DNA of 64,000 bases. Origin: Cinclus cinclus. Lineage: Eukaryota; Chordata; Aves; Passeriformes; Cinclidae. The notes under the pieces were generated by a model. The model was not told the origin of the DNA, ran no database searches, and was given only the letters and a program-made list of their open reading frames with translations. Position 1 is the stretch's first letter; every line of letters begins with the position of its first letter. A program made the translations under genes and the position numbers. Of the stretch, positions 1 through 11,795 are shown piece after piece. The stretch spans positions 8,867,630 through 8,931,629 of the forward strand of contig NC_085060.1 of NCBI RefSeq assembly GCF_963662255.1, written 5' to 3'.

Positions 1-3000
1 GCCATTAAAATCAGCTTCTGCTGGAGCAGGGTTAGGTTTTGAAGACTTCTTTTCAGCATTTCCCTTAGTAGAATACATACAGAATTGCAGGAATACAGTG
101 CAGGACCCTGTCCCAGCAAATGCTGGGTTTCACTGCCAGGAGAGTGAGTGGTGTGCAAAGCAACTTTGGACCCAAGGCCCCTCTACCCCGTCACATTGAG
201 GAATTCAGGACAAAACCTTCTGAAGAAAATGCTGCAGCAAAAAAATACAACACAGCAGAAGGCAGATGTTATGGTGGGGATCTTTCTGTGTTTTCCCTTT
301 GGCGGGACCCCTAATGAGAAACCACACTCCTCATAGCAGTGTTAGGCTCACTCCATTGATTGTCTTGTAGCAAGAAAAGGAATTAGCTTGTGGTTTTCTT
401 AACACCTCGGAAGATCCACAATACTGCAGGAATGTGGAGCAGGGGAAGGTGTCACAACATCAGCCTGAAGCACCAAGTTCCTCCAGCATGGGCTGCAGGG
501 ACCATGGGTCTGATGGCCCCCACAAAGGGCTCTGCAGGTGGGTGTGAGGGTGACACTGGCCCAGAGAAACTGCAGCCTTCATCAGCCCACTGGGCACCAA
601 CACTTCTGAAACAGTCTGTAAACACGTGCATTGCCACTGGGGCGCAGCTCTGCAACCTTGTTTCTGCTCAGCACTCTCATTCCTGCATGTTACACATCTG
701 TGGGTAGCCTGTGTGTACACTGGTGGGGCTTTTGCAGAGGACAAGCAGGGCTCTTGCCATCCTTGGCTCCCAGGGAGGTGGCACGGGACCCAAACAGGTT
801 TGAGAGCACTCCAAAGCTGGAATTGGAGTGTGACTGTTGTGTCCATGAGGAGAGAAATGGCAGCCCCAGACCAATTCACTGTGTCGGCAAACAGCTGCCA
901 GGAGGGCTTGGTGGAGCCAAGGGAACAGGGTGATGGAAAGAGGGCTGCACAGGGGCTGGAAACCCCATCCAGTCCTCCTTGTTCTCTTGTTCATGAGGCT
1001 GCCTGGGAGTTTCATCATTTGCAGGTTTAAAATCCTGTGGACTTCAGGGAAGAAGGTGGAAACTGCTGTGGGCTAGGCAGGAGGTAGGTCTCTTTCAGTT
1101 GTAAAAATCCCTGACTGCCTTGTGCCAGCTTGTGTGAGTGGCCATTTACTGCCCAGCTGGAGAGCTGCACTGTGAGTGAGGGGGAAGAAAATCCCACTCT
1201 GTGGTAGAATTGCTTTGGTGTAGAGTATGAGAGATATTTCTTCCTAGTTGTTACAACTACCTTACACCACGTGCTACTTTCTGCTGTTTTATTTAGCAAT
1301 AAGAGCAAAATGCCGCTTGCTTTTGCGACCTGACGACTTGTATGTGCCATGGGGCATAACGTGGGAAGGACATTGAATATATCTGCTTCTTCTACTATCC
1401 ATGGGCTGCTCACAAAACCACGTTAATATCCCTTCCCTCCAGACACCTGCCAGAGACACAAATCTCTCCTGCTTTGTAATTCCTGCCCAGGAGGTTTGGG
1501 ACACAGATGAGAAGCCATAGACTAAGAGTCTGGTCCTCTCTGGCTTCTTCCCCTTCCCTGGGGCAGTCCCAAGCAGAGAAGCTCGGGATATTCCTGTTTC
1601 TTCTCTCTGGTTCACTGAGCTGGTCCTCTGACTGCTCAGAGTTGAGTGCACAATCCAGCTGAGTACCCAACATTGAATGTAGCCCCTCTGAATCCACCAG
1701 CCTAGCCATCTCCTCAAGTGTTGTAACTCTGTGCAAATTCCAGCCCAAGTTTCCCAAGCATGGACCCTGCCAGGCTGCCTCGAATGGATGCTGAGAGCAG
1801 ACCACGCACACTTGCACAGTGTACAAGCAGCTGGAGATGTAAAGCACCACCTCTACAGAGAGGAACCTGCCCTGTGCCAAATACAGGATGTGGCATGAGT
1901 CAAAATGAGGGACACCAGGAAATAATAGACTTCACATGAAGGAGAGCAATAATTAGCAGCTGTAAATCACCTTTCATCTACAGATCACAGAGGCGTCTCA
2001 AGCACTAATTAGCAGAGCCTTGTAGCATCCCTGCCCCATAACTAGTGTGGGGCAATGGTTATTCCATCTGCTGGCTTGTAGCCACATGTCCTTGCAGGCA
2101 CCAGCAAGAGGGAACTGGCTGGCAAGGTTGGTCCTGTTCCACTTCTCACAGCTGGGCTGGAGGTTCTTGGGCACCTGTGCCAAGGCTTTGCTGTGAGTCC
2201 CAAGCCAATGAAGGTTTATTGTCTGCTTCCAGCAGGTAAGTGAAGATGGGCTGGGGGAGAAGAGCATGCTTGGGATCCAACCCATTTCTGCTTTGGGTTC
2301 TACCTTATATTTTCTGTGTGGAAATCACTAGTTAAAGAAAACTTGAGTGAGCAAGGTAAGTTCCTCCAGGAGGAAAAGTCCTCCTTAACAGCATTTTAAG
2401 TAAACACGGCAGGGAAGTTTACAATCTCCTAAAGTTTTTGTAAATATACATGTGTATGTATTTAAATACATATATTTACAAAACATTTTCAAAAAATCTA
2501 GAATTCTTTAACCTTGGTAGTTATCTCTGTCATGTTGAGAAGACACACCCAAAGCACTTGTTAACTCAGGCCTGAAGCAGAGAATGCAGGTTTGCAAGGA
2601 TCTGTATGTGGAATTGTTCATATTTCTTGGGAAGTGCACAGAAGCCTGGCTAGCCCCAGCCTCAATCTCCTTCTTCTCTGAGTTGAATCATCTTTCCTAG
2701 GAAAAAAAAAGAAATATGCTTTTCTTGGAAGAATTTAAATGTGAGAAAAGTGGCATACTCAGGAAATTTCCCAGTTTGCTGTAGGTGAACCAGACCCATC
2801 TTCCCTCCCCCTAGGCTGGCTACCTACAACACATCAGCAGTACCCCAGTGCCTGAAGGACACGGCATGAGTCTCTGGGTTGCAAAACTTGTCTGTTTTGA
2901 ATTTGCAGTGAGCAAAATGAAGCAGGACTGACTGGGCTCCATGTGGGAATTGAAATGTAAGACTGTGAAATATGGGAGAGGGGAATCAGTCTGGTTAGTC

Positions 3001-4736
3001 TCTCTCTGCATCTGAAATGTCTATGAACATTGTTGAAATACTGCGTGTGATCATTTTGCATGGCTGAAAATAGCTCTGCAAGGTGCTGGGTGGCAGAGCA
3101 AGCCAGCCCTTGGCATCACACAGCTCCCAGCATCGCTTTATTGCCACACCAGGAGCTTAGCTCTACAAAGAAAGCACAACTGGAGTCTGCTGCTTTGTCC
3201 ATGCTACAAGGAGGTAAATTAAAGGCTAGAGAGATTTTAATTTGCTCTAGGACATAAAGAACGTCGGGGCAGAAATGAGACCTGCAAGCCCAAGCTGACA
3301 GTCCCTTGCTTCGACTTCTGAATGATGTGGGATTCATTTCCTTCGTTAAAAATAACCTTGTTTATAACCTCTGTTTCATGATTCAGCTTTTCTGCAGTCT
3401 TCAACTGATCGCCATCAAAGCAGGGCAGCATCAGATTTCAGGAGGAAAATGCAATAGGCTGTTGCAGCCCAGGCGTGCTCCTTGCAGAGGGCAGTTTGGT
3501 GGAGGAAATGAGGAATAACTTGTCAAAGGGCTGCTCTTTTTGGAGAGGAATTCTCCTCTCTGAGATTGCTATAGCAAATCCTAAACTGCCTGGAATTCCT
3601 GTTGTGCAAATCCCCACCCATGGCTTCTGCCCTGCCAGAAACACCAGAGCTTCATCACCATGAATGTGGCCCCGTGCAGGCCCAAAGCTACAGACAAATG
3701 TGGTTTTCCTGGTTCATCTCCTCCTTCTTGCCTGTAGGTCAAAGCATCAGACATGTGCTGCTCTACATACAGCAACCTAGGGCCCTAACAGTGGCATAGC
3801 TACCAGTTCTACATTTAAAGCAAGACTCATTGCCAAGAAAAATCTCCTAGAAAGTCCCACACACCCACCTGTGTTCCTCACACTGTGGTGTGACGTGTCT
3901 TGCAGGCAGCACAGCTCCCCAGGCTTCTAATGACCATGTTACGAGGGTTTGCTAACTGCTGTATTATGTTGTTTGCAAAAATCAGGCTACAGAGCTGCAA
4001 TCCTCATCCCACCTAGCAGTCTGGGAAGCAGAGGCACAAAATGGAAAGGACCACCCCTTTCCAAAACCTTCTGGTGATTTTTGGCTAGCTCTGGATTAAG
4101 CATCTGTCCTCAGGTGGGTCAGCAATTGCTGGCCCAAGTGGCATGCCCATGGACACACAAATAATCAGTAGCAAACACCCAAGCAGAAGCCAAACCCTTG
4201 AGACACAACCCTGTGGTGCAAATTTGTGCTCATCCTTCTTTTTTTTAGGAGCTAATATTTTGTCCTTTCAGGAAGAGGAATTTTCCATAAATGTGGTAAA
4301 TTTTTTTACACCTCATTGTGTGTTTAATGTTTAACAGTGGGATGGATCATTATGGTTTTATTAGCAGCATGTAACGCTTTGTCATCTTCAACTGACTTTG
4401 CAAACATTAACTAATTGATCTCAGCTATGAATCAGTGGTGGTAACTAGGAAGGAAGTGAAGGGGTCTGCTGGTGGTCACTGGGGAAGTGGTTGTCAGAAC
4501 AGGGCACAGAAACCAGGGCTCACACTTTGCTGCTCAGACCATGAACACGACAGTTTTATCAGTGTTATTTCCATTAGTGCTGCTGTCAGGGAGGGCTACT
4601 CTGTGTGCAATAAACAACCCTCAGCTGCTTCTCTCTACCTCTGGTTGAGTTCATGCTTGACAAAATGTCACCAACCCCCCCAAAATGCTGAATTAAGGGA
4701 AAAAAAAGCGTCTGACTTTGGTTTCCTCAGTGATCC
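1..4736. other. Intergenic region upstream of the MBNL3-like gene
   Basis: I see no recognisable gene here. Open frames are short, overlap on both strands and show no consistent codon bias or known motif. CpG dinucleotides are sparse, as expected of bulk vertebrate DNA. If synteny follows other amniotes, the heparan-sulfate 6-O-sulfotransferase gene HS6ST2 would lie further left, upstream of MBNL3 in the same orientation; that is from general knowledge, and no HS6ST2 exon is visible. The interval 4240-4440 is AT-rich and non-repetitive, in the style of a conserved non-coding element, but conservation cannot be judged from one sequence. Confidence 0.6.
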
Positions 4737-4870
4737 ACCGGTTGCCGGTTGTTTTCCGCTCCCCCTAACAAAATGCATAATTCAATTATCTGTATTTGTG
4801 GGAATTAGATGCTAAAGAGAGAAAGGAGCAGGGCTGCTTGCAGCCACAGCCTGGGAGGTTTTTAAGGGCC
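4737..4870 (+). promoter_or_regulatory. Candidate promoter of the 4939 exon
   Basis: Just upstream of the exon-like segment are two tandem CCGGTTG blocks (4737-4751), which resemble Grainyhead/CP2 half-sites. A POU-like ATGCATAAT (4772-4780) runs into a TAATTCAATTA homeodomain-type palindrome. A TTTTTAAGG element (4859-4867) lies about 75 bp before the ATG, a plausible degenerate TATA position. These are motif resemblances only. An alternative is that 4938 is an internal exon, because TTTGCAG at 4931-4937 could be a splice acceptor. Confidence 0.25.
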
Positions 4871-4938
4871 ACATCGGCAGAGACTGACTTGAAGCATCCT
4901 GAAGCTGGCTGCCAGGAAATTAGCTCCTCGTTTGCAGT

Positions 4939-5094
4939 ATGCAGAACATGTACGGCGGCTTCATGATTTACTCGCTCATCTGCTTCACATTGCGCCTACT
5001 CTCCCTCGCGACTGTCCTGGCGTACGCAATCTTCTGTTGCAAAACAGGAGTGAAAATGAGCACTGCAGCGTGGAAGAGCTGTGCCACTACCCAG
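4939..5094 (+). CDS. Candidate microprotein exon, single-pass membrane peptide (unrecognised)
   Basis: An open frame begins at ATG 4939 (A at -3) and runs 52 codons in phase 0 to CAG|GTAAGG at 5094/5095, a near-ideal splice donor. The peptide has a short polar N-terminus (MQNMYGGFMIYS), a hydrophobic stretch of about 20 residues (roughly residues 10-34, broken by one Arg at residue 19), a CCK motif and a basic, polar tail (KTGVKMSTAAWKS). About 73% of third codon positions are G or C, and the segment keeps about nine CpGs in 157 bp, while its left flank is CpG-poor. Both suggest selection or an unmethylated start region. Without splicing the frame continues to a stop at 5152-5154 (71 codons) inside the start of a minisatellite. 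I do not recognise the family. A second frame, open from 4932, is less codon-biased. The segment could instead be a lncRNA first exon, or an alternative MBNL3 leader exon. Confidence 0.3.
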
Positions 5095-5149
5095 GTAAGG
5101 GTGGCCAAGCCTGGCAGGGACACGGCCCCTCTGGTTGGGGGGGGGTCGG

Positions 5150-6290
5150 AGTGACGACAGCTTCGGCGACGGGAGGCTGTGGTGATGGCTTCGAGGACAA
5201 ATGAGATGTGTTTGGGGGAATGTGATGATTGCTTGGGGACAGCGGGGATATGGCCCCTCGGTGTGGAGGGGGTGCAATGATGGCTTTGGACTTAAGGATG
5301 GGTGCAGTCGGGGAGGTGATGGTGACTTTGGGGACAGCAGCAACAGAGCACGGAGGTGTAATAATGGCCTTGGGAGCAGTAGGGATACTGTGGGGACATG
5401 TAAGAGTGGCTTTGGGGACACAAGATACAGAGTGAGAAGGTATGATGGTGGCATTGGGCACAGCGGGGACACAGTGGGTGGCATATGATGGTGGCTTGGG
5501 AACAGAAAAAGCAGAGCAGGAGGGTGTAATGGTGGCTTTGGCAATAGAGAGGACACAGTGGGGGTATATGATGGTGACTTTGGGACAGCAGGGATACAGT
5601 GCGGGGGTTGAGATGGCTGCTTTATGAACAGTGGGGATGCAGCCCCTCAGCAGGTGGATGGGATGGTGTCTTTGGGGCACTGAGGACACAGCAGAGATAT
5701 GTGATGGTGGTTTGAGGACAGTAGGGATTCAATCCCTCATCAGGGGGCTGTGATAGCGGCTTTGGAGTCTGAGGGTACGGAGCGGGAAGGTATCATGGTG
5801 GCTTTGTGGACAGTGGAAATACAGCCCCTTAGAAGGAGGATGTGATGGTGGTTTTTGGGACAGCGTGGACACAACAAGAAGGTGTGATGGTAGTTTTGGA
5901 GACAGCAGGGACACAATGGGGACAAGTGATAGAGGCTTTGGGGACAGTGTGGATACGTGTGTATGAGTGGCGTATGATGGCGGCTTTGGGGACAGAGGAG
6001 ACACAGCAGGAATATGTGACAGCGATCTGGGGACAGCAGGGATGCAGCACCTCAGCGGGGGGGATGTCACGGTGGTTTTGGAGACAGCGGGGCCCCAGTA
6101 AGGAGGTGTGATAATGGCTTCAGGGATAGAGGGGACACGTCAGGGATGTGCGATGATGGCTTTGGGGATGAACACGCCAGGGAGGTGCGATGACAGCTGG
6201 GGGTGAAGGGGCCACGGCAGGGAGGTATGGCGGTGGCTTGGGGGCAGTGGCAGCCCCTCAGCAGGTGGCGGCGGCTTTGGGGACAGGTGG
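5150..6290 (+). repeat. Degenerate G-rich minisatellite, unit about 42 bp
   Basis: About 25 imperfect tandem units follow the pattern TGATGGTGGCTTTGGGGACA, then GCAGGGATACAG and a GGAGGT-type end. Most are 39-44 bp. A longer class of about 50 bp carries an extra CCCCTCAGCAGGTGG-like block, seen near 5254, 5643, 5733, 5825, 6049 and 6254. The 5643/5733/5825 copies are about 91 bp apart, suggesting a 42+50 higher-order unit. Because 42 is a multiple of three and stops are rare on the C-rich strand, long minus-strand frames of 113-200 codons stay open by composition. The array lies between the 4939-5094 exon candidate and the CpG island, and its last units merge into the island. Confidence 0.85.
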
Positions 6291-6736
6291 GCTCGGTGCG
6301 GGAGCGCGGGGGCTCCGTGTACCGCGGCCGGCCAGAGGCGCGGGTGCCGGGAGATGCTCCGGGCATCCCGGCCAGCGGCGGGAGCGGCGGCCCCGGGGCG
6401 CGTCCCGCGGGTCGCGGCGGGGCGGGGGTCGCGGGGCGGTTGCCATGGCAGCAGCCGGGCGGCGCGCGCGGCCGGCGGGGCGCGGCGCGGCGCGGCCCCG
6501 GAGCGTACCATGTGCGCCCGGCGGCGGGAGGCGGAGGGGCCACGACGGCGGCGGCTGCTGCTGCTGCCCTGCTGCTATAGCTCCGCCACGGCGGGCCCGG
6601 CGACCAGGAGCCGCTGCGTCAATGTAACGGCGGGGACGGGGAGGACGAGGGGGGGGGACGCTGAGTGGCATTTCCACGCCGCGCGTGGCCGCGGGGAGAG
6701 GGGGGTGAGGGGGGCGGAGGGCGGGCGGGAGGCGTT

Positions 6737-6748
6737 AAAATGGCGGCG
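6737..6748 (+). promoter_or_regulatory. YY1-type core promoter element
   Basis: AAAATGGCGGCG matches the YY1 consensus (AANATGGCGGC). In CpG-island promoters this element usually sits just downstream of the start site, in the sense orientation. That places transcription initiation near 6700-6735 on the + strand. The same bases form a strong Kozak context (AAAATGG) for a short upstream ORF. Confidence 0.55.
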
Positions 6749-6769
6749 CGCAGGCGGCCCCCGCGCTAA
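6740..6769 (+). other. uORF in candidate exon 1 (9 codons)
   Basis: ATG at 6740, A at -3 and G at +4 (strong Kozak context), reads MAARRRPPR then TAA at 6767-6769. It is very arginine/proline-rich, a composition that can slow ribosomes. Whether it is transcribed depends on where transcription starts in the island. Confidence 0.35.
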
Positions 6770-6905
6770 ACCGGCCCCCGTGGCTCGCCCCGCGCCGCCG
6801 CGCGTGGCACGGAGCGGCCGCCGCTGCTTGCGAGTGCCGCCGCCGCTGCGAGGTAAGGCCGGGGCGGCCGCTGGGCGCTCGGTGCCCCCCCGAGCCGCGG
6901 GGGAC

Positions 6906-6920
6906 GGGGGGGGGGGGGGG
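6906..6920 (+). repeat. Homopolymeric G15 tract
   Basis: An uninterrupted run of 15 G lies inside the CpG island just downstream of the exon 1 donor. Such tracts form G-quadruplexes and are prone to length error in sequencing. Confidence 0.9.
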
Positions 6921-7199
6921 TGCGCTCCGGGGAGGAGGCGCGGCGGCCGGTCCCGGTCCCACTGTCCCGGGAGCGCAGGCGGGCTGGCCGCGGGTGCTGG
7001 CGCGGCTCCGCATCGCTCCTTTGTCTGGCGGCGGCGGCGGCGGGCCCGGGCTCCGCTCCGGCGGGCGGCTGGCGCGGTTGGAGCGTGGCGGAGGCGGCGT
7101 TCCGTTCTTTAATGGGAAAAAAAAAAAAAATTAAATCGCGAAACCCACACCAAAACTAATTTTTGCAGCCGAAAGTGTTGCAGGCGCTGCCGTACCCCC

Positions 7200-7370
7200 C
7201 GGTCGCCTGGTAGCGTGGCAAACCCCTGCTCGGAGCAGCGGGAAGCGGAGTTTTACTTCTGGAAGAACAGCCCAAACTCTCCGGAGGGCTCCGGCCGCCG
7301 CAGCGGCGAGAGAGGGGCCGGAGGGGAGGGGGGATTTTTTCTTTCCCTTTTTTTTTTTTCCTTCTTCTTT

Positions 7371-7402
<32 letters not shown>

Positions 7403-8160
7403 TTTGACTCTTATGAAGACATGCGCATTTGTTCATTCTTGCCACCGCACTGGAGTCTGCCTAGAAACAAAGAACACAGCCTGGCGAAGTTGATGCTGGC
7501 TCCCAAAGTGTCTGGCTTTTTTTTTTTTTTTTTTTTTCCCCCCTTCATTTACTTGTGCTCTCGGTAAAAGCCTCGAGATGTTTCCTACAATTATTCCCGT
7601 GTGCCTGCTGATGGAAACACACCCTCCTTCCCTCGCCTCTCCCTTTCGCACCCCTCGCCCCTACCAGGCCAGGTTACGCATTTTGGAAAGTGCAGCCATG
7701 ATAGACAGAGCAAGTTCTGTCTCCCATTTTGCCCCGGCCCCGCGGTGTGACAGCTCGCAGGAGGTGTGCCTTCTCACCGGGAGCCACCCCCTTGCTGAAT
7801 CATCGCCGAGCCATGGCCGGACAGCTCGTCCGCTCGGGCAGCGGAGCATTCCCCGGCCGAGCATGAGGCGGTGGCGAAGCTGACGCGAGGCAGGGACCTG
7901 TTAACATTCGGCTCAGGCGCGGGCGAGCGGCTGCAGGGAGAAAACCTTCCCGTTTCATGGCAGCGGGAGCCGCGGATGCAATTTTGAGCTCGAAGGCAAG
8001 ACGTGCGCTGCTGTGAGGAACGTCCCCTGCCTTTGAGTTAGTGAAAGTCCGACTGCGTGGTCTTGCAGCTTTCGCCTCTGAAAACTCCCCTCTTGCTCAG
8101 ATAGGCTCCGTGTGTGATCAGCACCAGGCTCAGGGGGTGACGTGCGAATTCGTGGTGCTA
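7200..8160. other. Downstream CpG-rich shore with pyrimidine tracts
   Basis: This is the start of intron 1. 7334-7405 is an almost pure T-rich pyrimidine tract and 7517-7543 is T21 followed by C6; both are low-complexity. CpG density rises again from about 7680 to 8160, including GCCCCGGCCCCGCGG and GTGACGTGCG (a CRE-like half-site near 8137). It may be a secondary start region or an intronic regulatory element. I see no supported exon here. Confidence 0.45.
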
Positions 8161-11100
8161 TGCTCTTAGCAATCATCCTGTATTGCGTTTGCATAGAGAA
8201 GTGCATGAACACTAGTGTCATGTCTGCGCTTTTTGCCTAAAACTAGTTTATTCTGCGCTGATGGAAGCCATTGCCTCTGTTACCGCAAGGAAATAATGAC
8301 TTAATCTTTCTGGGGCTTGGGGTGTCAGATGCTGAGGTGTTGCTGGGTATCCCTGCCTCCATTCAAAGGTTGCCAAAAAGTAAGCGAGTGAGAGGTGGGA
8401 TGAGCAATTTTTGGCTGGGATGTATCAGGCAAGACTAAATTGCAGCAGTTGTTGGACACCTAACATGATCCTGTAATTAGAGTGAGGTTATAGTGTATAC
8501 CAGGTTGAAACTATCGAGTGTCTGAGTTGGAGCAGTCTGAATGAAACTAGTTATTCTGGGATTATACAGAAGCAGAAGTAATGCAGTTAGTTTCCACAGA
8601 GCAGCTTCCATGGGGTTGCAGAGATGTTTTCCCCCATGGGTCCTCCTTGTGGGTGTTTTGCTGTTAAGGTGGTATGTGGAGGCTGCAATGGTGCTGCTCT
8701 CCAGGCTGGAGAAATGCCTTACGTGGCACAGTTCTGCTTCTTGGAGCTTAATTTACTAATGAACGTCCAAATCACGCATCTCGGTCCTGGGAGGGGAAAA
8801 AAATCCCGAAGGGAGGGCTTGAGGGCTCAGCTTCGTGCAGAAGTGAAGGACTTAAAGGACTCTAATTTGGTCTTGAAACTTCCCTGCCCCCATTACTCTC
8901 CATACCCCAAGAATGATGAGTGTTAGCAAGTCTGGTGTAGAGCCTGGTCTGGTGGAGAGCCTGCAGGCTGTGGTCTTTTAATTGCTCCTGCCAGTGGGGC
9001 AGGATCTTCCTGGGGCGGCTCCAAGCAGCTCTGGTGTGCTGTAGGGTTGTAGTGGTGTGGAGCTGCACAGGCAGACCTGGGAGGCTGTGCAGAGGTACCC
9101 TGTGTGGGCACCAGCTCTGCTCACGGGTGTTAATTTCCCTTGGCGTGTGTGCCTATATATAGACGTGGTACATATTTAAATGAAGTCCTTTTAAAGTAGA
9201 GCTGGCCCAGAAAAGTTCTGAGAGTTATTTCAGTGTTTTGAGTGTTTCTCTTTCAAAGACAATGGACTGTGCTGAAGTTTCTAGGTATTATGGGATGTGC
9301 TGATCGCAGGAGAAGGAGCAGTCTACTTTGGGCTCTGTTGGTCTTCCTAGACCATCTGAGTTTTATGTGTGCACCTGGATCAGCCTGTTTACAGCTGTGT
9401 GGCTGCTGCAGATCTGGTGCTGCCTTATGGGCCTTTTGGGCTATGTTGGCAAGGGCCCAAAGCAGACCTGGTGGTCAGCAAGGAAATTAGCCCCGCGGTG
9501 CTGTAAACTGTCCTGCTCAGCCTTCTGCTGCAGCATCTGGCCAGGTCAGCAGAATTCAGGGTGCCACATCCTTTTTGCTGCTGTCAGGGACCCACATGGA
9601 GAAAGAGGGATTGGGTCTAGACCTGTCATTCCTCCCTCCCAGTACTGAATGATGTGCTGCAGGAAGGTTACTGAGCAGTTGTCCCTCTCAGATGTTGAAT
9701 CCACACAGGATTTTCTAGTGGTTTTCATGGCCAATTCCACATCACAAGTAATGGGGGCCTGCTCTGCCCTCTTATTCCTGTTGGGGAATGGCTGGCGTAA
9801 GCCTTAAATGTTATTCTTAGAATTTTACAGACCTAGAAATTTTCTCCTGTGCTTGTCCCGTCTTGGCTAGAGGAATATGTGTAGCTTAGAATTTTGCACT
9901 TATGATGCCTTCAGATGTGGAGTTCTGAGGGGCTGTTCTGCACGTTTAAGGGAATCTCAAAGTGCAACTTAAAAACTTGTGACTGCAGAGAGAGGCTGGC
10001 TTTCTTGCTTTTAGCAGCATAGCTTGCAAATCAATTTTGAAGCTGGTGCTGTGATGGAAGTGGTGCTGCTTCTCTCCTTTTCCTCCAGTCTCTTCCATCC
10101 TTGTCTTTTAAGAATAATCTTGCAGAATAACAAGAAAAGAAAAGACATTCATTTTAGCCATCTCTCAGCTTCTCCATGTGGCCACAGAAATGGTTGTGTT
10201 GGCACGAGGACTTGGGGGGCCCTGGCAAAGGGAGCTTTCTAAAGGCCCAAGTCAAACCATGGCTGGCCTAGTCACCAGTGCCTGCAGCTCAGTCAGGAGC
10301 CTGAAAACAAATAACAATTTTCTTTGTGGCTAATTCAGGCACAGGTGAAGATGATGAATCTGCAGTTGGTATTTAGTGACTGATGCCCACAGATGCCCTT
10401 CTGTGCTGGTGGTGACAATTTGGCTTTGTCACCAAAAAGTGAACCATTGCATGACTCAGATGTGTTGGGAAAGAGTATGGGGCATTCATAGGAGCAGGCT
10501 TTTTTGACCATGAACATCCTAGAAGTCATGTGTGGAAACTGAGTACTAGAAACACAAGGCTGCTCATTGAGACAGAGACTGAGCACTGAAAAGCACAGTT
10601 TCCTTAGATCTCAGTCTGCAGAGGTAATCACAGGAGTGATGGCTCTCTTGGTGTCCTTTGAGAACACTGCCAACATCCAACCAAAGAATGTCAGACAGAC
10701 ATGGCATCTTGCATTTCCATTGCCCAGGTCCAGCCTCCCAGCAGCCATCAGGAAAAATGTGAGAAAAATCTTAAGCAAAATGCTAGAAAATCTTGGTTAG
10801 GGAGTGACTGCAGCCTGAAAGCAGGGAAGAGAAGATGTCTTTATTGAACAGTGTGTGTTTGCTCTTAAAATCCCTTAAAAGCTCTGAAGCTCAAGCTTGC
10901 TTGATTTGCTGTGTTTGCCATATGTAATATTTCAGTGAGAAGTTTAAATTCAGTGTGGCTGAGTTGATGCAGGAGTTCCTTTTTAGGTGATAGGGATCCA
11001 CTTACCCATGTGTAATATACTGTTTTGCTTTTTAGGCTGTTTTTTGGAAGGGTGGGTTGTGAGCTTCTTTTAAATTGGTGTGGTTCAGATCTCTGGGCAG

Positions 11101-11754
11101 TGCATGCGTCCATCTCAAGGGCAATGTTCAGGTTCTAATTTGTCATATGATTTAAGCAAAGACTTGTCTCTTTTGCTGAAGTTCAGTCTTTAAGCTGGAG
11201 CATTTATAATAAAACATTTTTTAATTCTCTGTTCACCTCTAATGCGACACCACAGGTTTCCCCAGACTTTCTCTCTGTGTCTGCTGCTGAAATGGAATTC
11301 CTTTTTGTGCCCCATAAGTATAGAAATGGTATAAATGGATCCTTCTAATTTGTTTTCTCTAGATATCCATGTGTGCAAATCACTGCCCCTGGATAGATGA
11401 TTTACCTGAATTTGTGCTTATGATGCTTTTGCAGTTGGTCACCTCTTGCCTGCTAAGCTGTGCAGTGCATGTTTTTCTTTGAAAAGGTGTGCATCCTTCC
11501 CTTTTTCCATGTGGTCTTCCAGGAAGGATTGTCTACCCAGAGCGATGTTATCGTCTCCCATTTTAAATGGTGTCAGCAGATATTTGTTTTTTCCCTTCTC
11601 TCATTCTGATGCTAAGTACTCACCATGGGAATGAGTCGTCTTGTATTATTCACATGGAGCAAATCTGTGGCTTGGCCTGCAAATTATAAGGCCCTGCTGA
11701 GTGAGGGTGAGAGCCTTGGGAGCCCAAGTGAAGGTGCCAGGATATGTTTGCCTG

Positions 11755-11795
11755 TTTTTTTTTTTTTTTTTTTTTGTTTTTTTTTTTTTTTTTTT
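11755..11795 (+). repeat. T-rich homopolymer tract
   Basis: T21, a G, then T19. This is a simple low-complexity tract in intron 1. It could be the degenerate poly(A) tail of an old minus-strand insertion, but no recognisable element body flanks it. Confidence 0.85.

Larger units (their letters stand above)
6725..6852 (+). other. MBNL3: MBNL3 candidate non-coding exon 1
   Basis: The 3' boundary is well supported: GAG at 6850-6852 followed by GTAAGG at 6853. The 5' end is approximate and set only by the YY1-type element. If spliced to the acceptor at 38884 this gives a leader of roughly 130 nt plus 824 nt before the MBNL3 start codon. There is one ATG in the segment (6740), opening a 9-codon uORF. 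Transcript data would be needed to fix the start. Confidence 0.5.
6260..7130 (+). promoter_or_regulatory. MBNL3: CpG island, probable distal MBNL3 promoter
   Basis: This stretch is extremely GC- and CpG-rich, with many GCGC, CCGCCG and GGGCGG-type (SP1-like) blocks and no clear TATA box, the profile of a dispersed CpG-island promoter. A YY1-type element at 6737-6748 and a strong donor at 6852/6853 orient it to the + strand, towards the MBNL3 coding exon 33 kb downstream. MBNL genes are known to have non-coding first exons separated by long introns from the first coding exon. The assignment to MBNL3, rather than to an independent or divergent transcript, is inference. Confidence 0.75.

Noticed and set aside
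4951..4968. YGGFM, the Met-enkephalin pentapeptide, within the 4939 frame
   Set aside because: There are no dibasic cleavage sites around it, no signal peptide before it and no repeat of the motif, and it runs straight into a membrane segment. Coincidence.
4996..6543. Long minus-strand frames of 113-200 codons with repeated Pro/Ser/His blocks
   Set aside because: They are a by-product of a 42-bp (14-codon) tandem repeat whose C-rich strand lacks stops. Several frames are open at once, with no start or splice support.
6354..7112. 252-codon Ala/Arg/Gly-rich frame in the distal CpG island
   Set aside because: High-GC sequence is naturally stop-poor. The frame crosses the exon 1 donor, and overlapping frames on both strands are equally open.
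10350..10385. C/D-box snoRNA-like pair (GATGATGA .. CTGA)
   Set aside because: The boxes are only about 30 nt apart and lack a terminal stem, too short for a normal C/D snoRNA.
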